Origin: an uncultured Aquimarina sp.
GTDB lineage: Bacteria > Bacteroidota > Bacteroidia > Flavobacteriales > Flavobacteriaceae
Reading direction: 5' to 3'
DNA length: 64,000 bases
Assembly (NCBI GenBank): GCA_947498815.1
Contig: CANMLU010000018.1
Coordinates: 31,131 to 95,130 of the forward strand
Part shown: piece by piece, positions 62,017 to 64,000 of the stretch
How the letters are laid out: each line of letters opens with the position of its first letter
Position numbering within the stretch: position 1 is the first letter of the stretch
Notes under the pieces: model-generated
What the model was told of the DNA's origin: nothing
Databases searched by the model: none
What the model saw: only the letters and a program-made list of their open reading frames with translations
Translations under genes and position numbers: made by a program

Positions 62017-62502
62017 TTAACAACAACCACTCCCAGGTGCACATGAATTAGTTTCGGTTCCTACAGTTTCAGGAACGCCACATGTTTCTTTGGCCTTACA
62101 ATCTGTAGGTTGTACCGCAAGTTTTACTATTAATTGATTTTCTTTGATTTCAAAGTCATTAACATGCAATTGTGCGGCATGAAACATAGTGTTGCCATAT
62201 TCAATTCTCACTACAGCATCCATATCATAAGCTTTCATTTGCCCGACTTTTCTTAAAATCCCTAAGGCTTTGTACGAACTCATATAATCCGGTTTGCCTA
62301 GTTCACTTGGACTTTCCCAAAGCTGTATAATAGTTTCCTTCCAAGAATCTGTTCCTGCACCACAGTCTACGGCATCAACCGCAATGTGTTTTACTTCGGT
62401 GATATGATAATTAGTGCCCACCAACATACCTGGTGCGTATTCAAATAGTAATGATTTTCCTTGGTGTTCTGCTAATAGTGAAATAAAGTCTGATGTATTC
62501 AT
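62017..62502 (-). CDS. DUF6428 protein with Cys-rich tail
   Basis: 161 residues. A small alpha/beta domain (SDFISLLAEHQGKSLLFEYAPGMLVGTNYHITEVKHI, DCGAGTDSWKETIIQLWESP) matches the DUF6428 protein typical of Bacteroidota ars operons. The last 30 residues are Cys-rich (DCKAKETCG, NSCAPGSGCC), suitable for binding arsenite or another soft metal. Exact role unknown, possibly a metallochaperone. Between arsR and the acetyltransferase gene, in one operon. Confidence 0.85.
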   Translation of the reverse strand: MNTSDFISLLAEHQGKSLLFEYAPGMLVGTNYHITEVKHIAVDAVDCGAGTDSWKETIIQLWESPSELGKPDYMSSYKALGILRKVGQMKAYDMDAVVRIEYGNTMFHAAQLHVNDFEIKENQLIVKLAVQPTDCKAKETCGVPETVGTETNSCAPGSGCC

Positions 62503-62532
62503 ATATAATTATTTTTAATTCTCGGCTAGTGT

Positions 62533-62856
62533 TTAGCAGCAGTTATGTTTTGTAGTTTCAAAGAAGGAAGTAAGTAATTGCTGTACTTCATTCCAGCGAT
62601 CAATATTGATACAATAGCACATGCTCTTACCTTCAATTTCACCTTTAAGAAGCCCAATACTCTTTAATTCTTTAAGGTGCTGAGAAATGGTAGCTTGCGC
62701 CAAACCAATTTCTTCGACTAGATCATTGCATATACACGAGTTTTGCTTACTAATATATTGTAAGATCGCAATACGGGCAGGATGCCCAAGTATCTTAAAT
62801 AATTGGGCGAGCTCGTTTTGCTTTTTGTCGAATATTTGCGTTTTGGTAATTCCCAT
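62533..62856 (-). CDS. arsR: ArsR-family arsenite-responsive repressor
   Basis: 107 residues, winged helix. LAQLFKILGHPARIAILQYISKQ, then the metal-binding CICNDLVEEIGLAQATISQHLKELKSIGLLKGEIEGKSMCYCI (the CxCxxL box near residue 41 is the classical arsenite site), and a C-terminal HNCC. It would be released from DNA by As(III), derepressing the operon. The candidate operator lies 13 nt before the start codon. Confidence 0.92.
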   Translation of the reverse strand: MGITKTQIFDKKQNELAQLFKILGHPARIAILQYISKQNSCICNDLVEEIGLAQATISQHLKELKSIGLLKGEIEGKSMCYCINIDRWNEVQQLLTSFFETTKHNCC

Positions 62857-62868
62857 GTTGTATTTGTA

Positions 62869-62886
62869 TATCGCAATATTACGATA
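62869..62886 (-). promoter_or_regulatory. Candidate ArsR operator
   Basis: An 18-bp palindrome TATCGCAATATTACGATA with only one mismatched pair, 13 nt upstream of the arsR start codon, suits autorepression by a dimeric ArsR. Confidence 0.65.
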
Positions 62887-62896
62887 ATAAAATTAA

Positions 62897-62933
62897 TTAA
62901 AAAAGCCAGAAGATCATTTTCTGACTTTTTTAA
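62897..62933 (-). terminator. Terminator of TM2 protein gene
   Basis: TTAAAAAAGCCAGA (62897-62910) pairs with TCTGACTTTTTTAA (62920-62933), one wobble pair. It lies 5 nt after the stop of the TM2 gene; the minus strand ends in a T-run. Confidence 0.8.
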
Positions 62934-62937
62934 TATT

Positions 62938-63324
62938 TTAGAACCACGGTTTTTTACCCACTTGATAGGTTTGATAGAACTCCTCATCGGACTTAGTAAG
63001 GTATATAATACCTTCGATCAAGCCAATAAGACCTGGAATCCAGATAAAGAAAACCCCAATAACCAAACAAGATAGCGCATACGCTATAATTGAGAATCCT
63101 AGAAGAATAAATCCTTCTTTTTGGTATCCAAGTATAAATTTATGAACACCCAAACTACCAAGAACTATTGCCAAAATACCAGCGATAATCTTTTTGTTTT
63201 CTTGTGAGCCCAGCACTTCTTTTGCACTTTCTGCAAATTCATTGGCTGTATCTTTTACAGTTTCTGCAGCTTCTTCGGCTCCTTTTTTAATGTCGTCCCC
63301 AAGATTGTTGTTTTCTTCACTCAT
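62938..63324 (-). CDS. TM2 domain membrane protein
   Basis: 128 residues. An acidic, amphipathic helical N-terminus (DDIKKGAEEAAETVKDTANEFAESAKEVL, about 9-38) is followed by a TM2 domain with GSLGVHKFILGYQKEGFILLGF and an IWIPGLIGLIEGIIYL second helix, plus a DEEFYQTYQ tail. The TM2 fold is seen in many bacterial membrane proteins without an assigned role. Terminates before arsR on the same strand. Confidence 0.87.
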   Translation of the reverse strand: MSEENNNLGDDIKKGAEEAAETVKDTANEFAESAKEVLGSQENKKIIAGILAIVLGSLGVHKFILGYQKEGFILLGFSIIAYALSCLVIGVFFIWIPGLIGLIEGIIYLTKSDEEFYQTYQVGKKPWF

Positions 63325-63388
63325 GTTGTTTAAATAATTGATTAATTTTTAGAAAAATACGAAAAAAAAAGATTCTAAATTAGACCAA

Positions 63389-63775
63389 TTATAAAAAAGC
63401 TTTATCTACAGGTTCCCAAAGTTCTATTTTGTTTCCTTCGGGGTCTACAATCCATCCAAATTTTCCGTACTCATATTCCTCGACCTCGCCAACAATCGTT
63501 ACCCCTTCTTCTTTGAGTGTTTTTAAAAGTTCGGTGAGATTTTCAACTCTAAAATTCATCATAAACTCCTTCTTACTGGGAGCAAAATAGTTCGTGTCCT
63601 CCTTAAAGGGGCTCCATTGTGTAGAGCAATCATTGCCTGCTGCGTCTTTCCACCAAAAGGTGCATCCATAATCATCTACCGGAAGACCTAGATGTTTACC
63701 GTACCATTCTTTTGTTGTTTTTGGATCTTTAGTCTTAAAAAAGAATCCGCCTAATCCTGTTACTCGTTTTTTCAT
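63389..63775 (-). CDS. VOC family (glyoxalase-like) protein
   Basis: 128 residues. Two beta-alpha-beta-beta-beta units: GLGGFFFKTKDPKTTKEWYGKHLGLPVDDYGCTFWW and YFAPSKKEFMMNFRVENLTELLKTLKEEGV, ending in YEYGKFGWIVDPEGNKIELWEPVDKAF. The final DPEGNKIELWEP is the common VOC signature with the metal Glu. The substrate is unknown; activity as a dioxygenase, glyoxalase or binding protein is open. Confidence 0.87.
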   Translation of the reverse strand: MKKRVTGLGGFFFKTKDPKTTKEWYGKHLGLPVDDYGCTFWWKDAAGNDCSTQWSPFKEDTNYFAPSKKEFMMNFRVENLTELLKTLKEEGVTIVGEVEEYEYGKFGWIVDPEGNKIELWEPVDKAFL

Positions 63776-63821
63776 TGATGTTTAGTTTTTATGTCTTATT
63801 GTAAACTTAGAATAGAAAAGC

Positions 63822-63930
63822 GTCAGTTCGAGTATTTTATTGAAATACAATGGAAACAAAATATATCGAGAATAGCTTTTATACCCAAACCCTATTCTCG
63901 ATACACTTCTCATAAAATCGAAGCACTCCT
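63822..63930. repeat. Long flavobacterial repeat element with internal hairpin
   Basis: GTCAGTTCGAGTATTTTATT (from 63822) is followed by TATCGAGAATAG (63864-63875), whose exact complement is at 63892-63903, and TCATAAAATCGAAGCACTCC at the right end. It matches a repeat I know from many flavobacterial genomes. A decayed copy lies at 6871-6931. The gap 63776-64000 contains no gene. Confidence 0.7.
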
Positions 63931-64000
63931 TTAGATTAGTATTTAGATATTTTATACTTTAAAGAACGGAAAAGGTACACTATCTATTCACTCTAAGTTT

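Noticed and set aside
1-64000. tRNA, rRNA, CRISPR or insertion-sequence genes
   Set aside because: Looked for conserved T-loop words, repeat-spacer periodicity and transposase motifs such as DDE; none convincing. Reading by eye could miss a tRNA.

Overview
The window is a chromosomal segment of a marine-type Flavobacteriaceae (Bacteroidota). Signs of this are the low GC, TAnnTTTG promoter boxes, a T9SS-style C-terminal sorting domain on a DUF1501 protein, a DUF1800/DUF1501 pair, a three-subunit type-B succinate dehydrogenase (sdhCAB), a MetG with a fused C-terminal tRNA-binding domain, many TPR/AraC or 7TM/AraC regulators, and short inverted repeats of the flavobacterial 'TGTCA...GAGTCGA' kind. 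An Aquimarina-like genus is plausible, but the sequence alone does not prove it. I see no rRNA, tRNA, CRISPR array, transposase or integrase.

Layout. 0-11.9 kb is mostly housekeeping: aldehyde dehydrogenase, a YCII-like lipoprotein, two tandem paralogous outer-membrane barrels, a CYTH protein, an NAD(P)-binding protein, DNA polymerase IV, a methionine/kynurenine-type aminotransferase, then sdhCAB behind a good promoter and closed by a terminator. 12.0-13.9 kb is a compact AT-rich three-gene module (a TIGR04255-like protein and two unknown proteins, all overlapping) that looks acquired. 13.9-40 kb is again largely core: SDR protein, M28 peptidase with a membrane domain, CBS protein, GIDE-like and zinc-ribbon proteins, HDAC-like deacetylase, metG, DUF1501/DUF1800, LD-carboxypeptidase and YraN, an AraC regulator with an NHL lipoprotein, DUF2268, an M20 amidohydrolase, an XRE membrane regulator, an alpha/beta hydrolase, mfd and a class V aminotransferase.

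39-50.5 kb is accessory. It holds two TPR-transmembrane-AraC regulators, a DUF1963 protein, several orphan small proteins (one duplicated pair), an ankyrin protein, a truncated second copy of the aminotransferase 5' end, and three short leader-type peptide genes. Two of the peptides are Cys-rich and lie in tandem with duplicated leaders and untranslated regions. One resembles Bacteroidota lanthipeptide or GG-leader precursors. None of the three is near a recognisable maturase or exporter.

51-54.3 kb is a four-gene operon coding for a coiled-coil protein, a protein with a roadblock/longin-like region, a Ras/Rab-like small GTPase and a soluble hybrid histidine kinase. This is an attractive undescribed signalling unit. 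54.5-60 kb holds fructose-1,6-bisphosphatase, a GNAT, aspartate kinase, a fused lipid acyltransferase/GNAT (OlsF/Gls-like) and a nucleoside hydrolase. 60.4-62.9 kb holds a Crp/Fnr regulator facing an ars operon (arsR, DUF6428, ArsN1-like acetyltransferase, arsC) with a palindromic ArsR operator candidate and no efflux pump in view. TM2 and VOC proteins close the window.

REP-like palindromes occur in intergenic spaces and, unusually, in frame inside mfd and metG. Functional names rest on motif recognition by eye. No database search was run.
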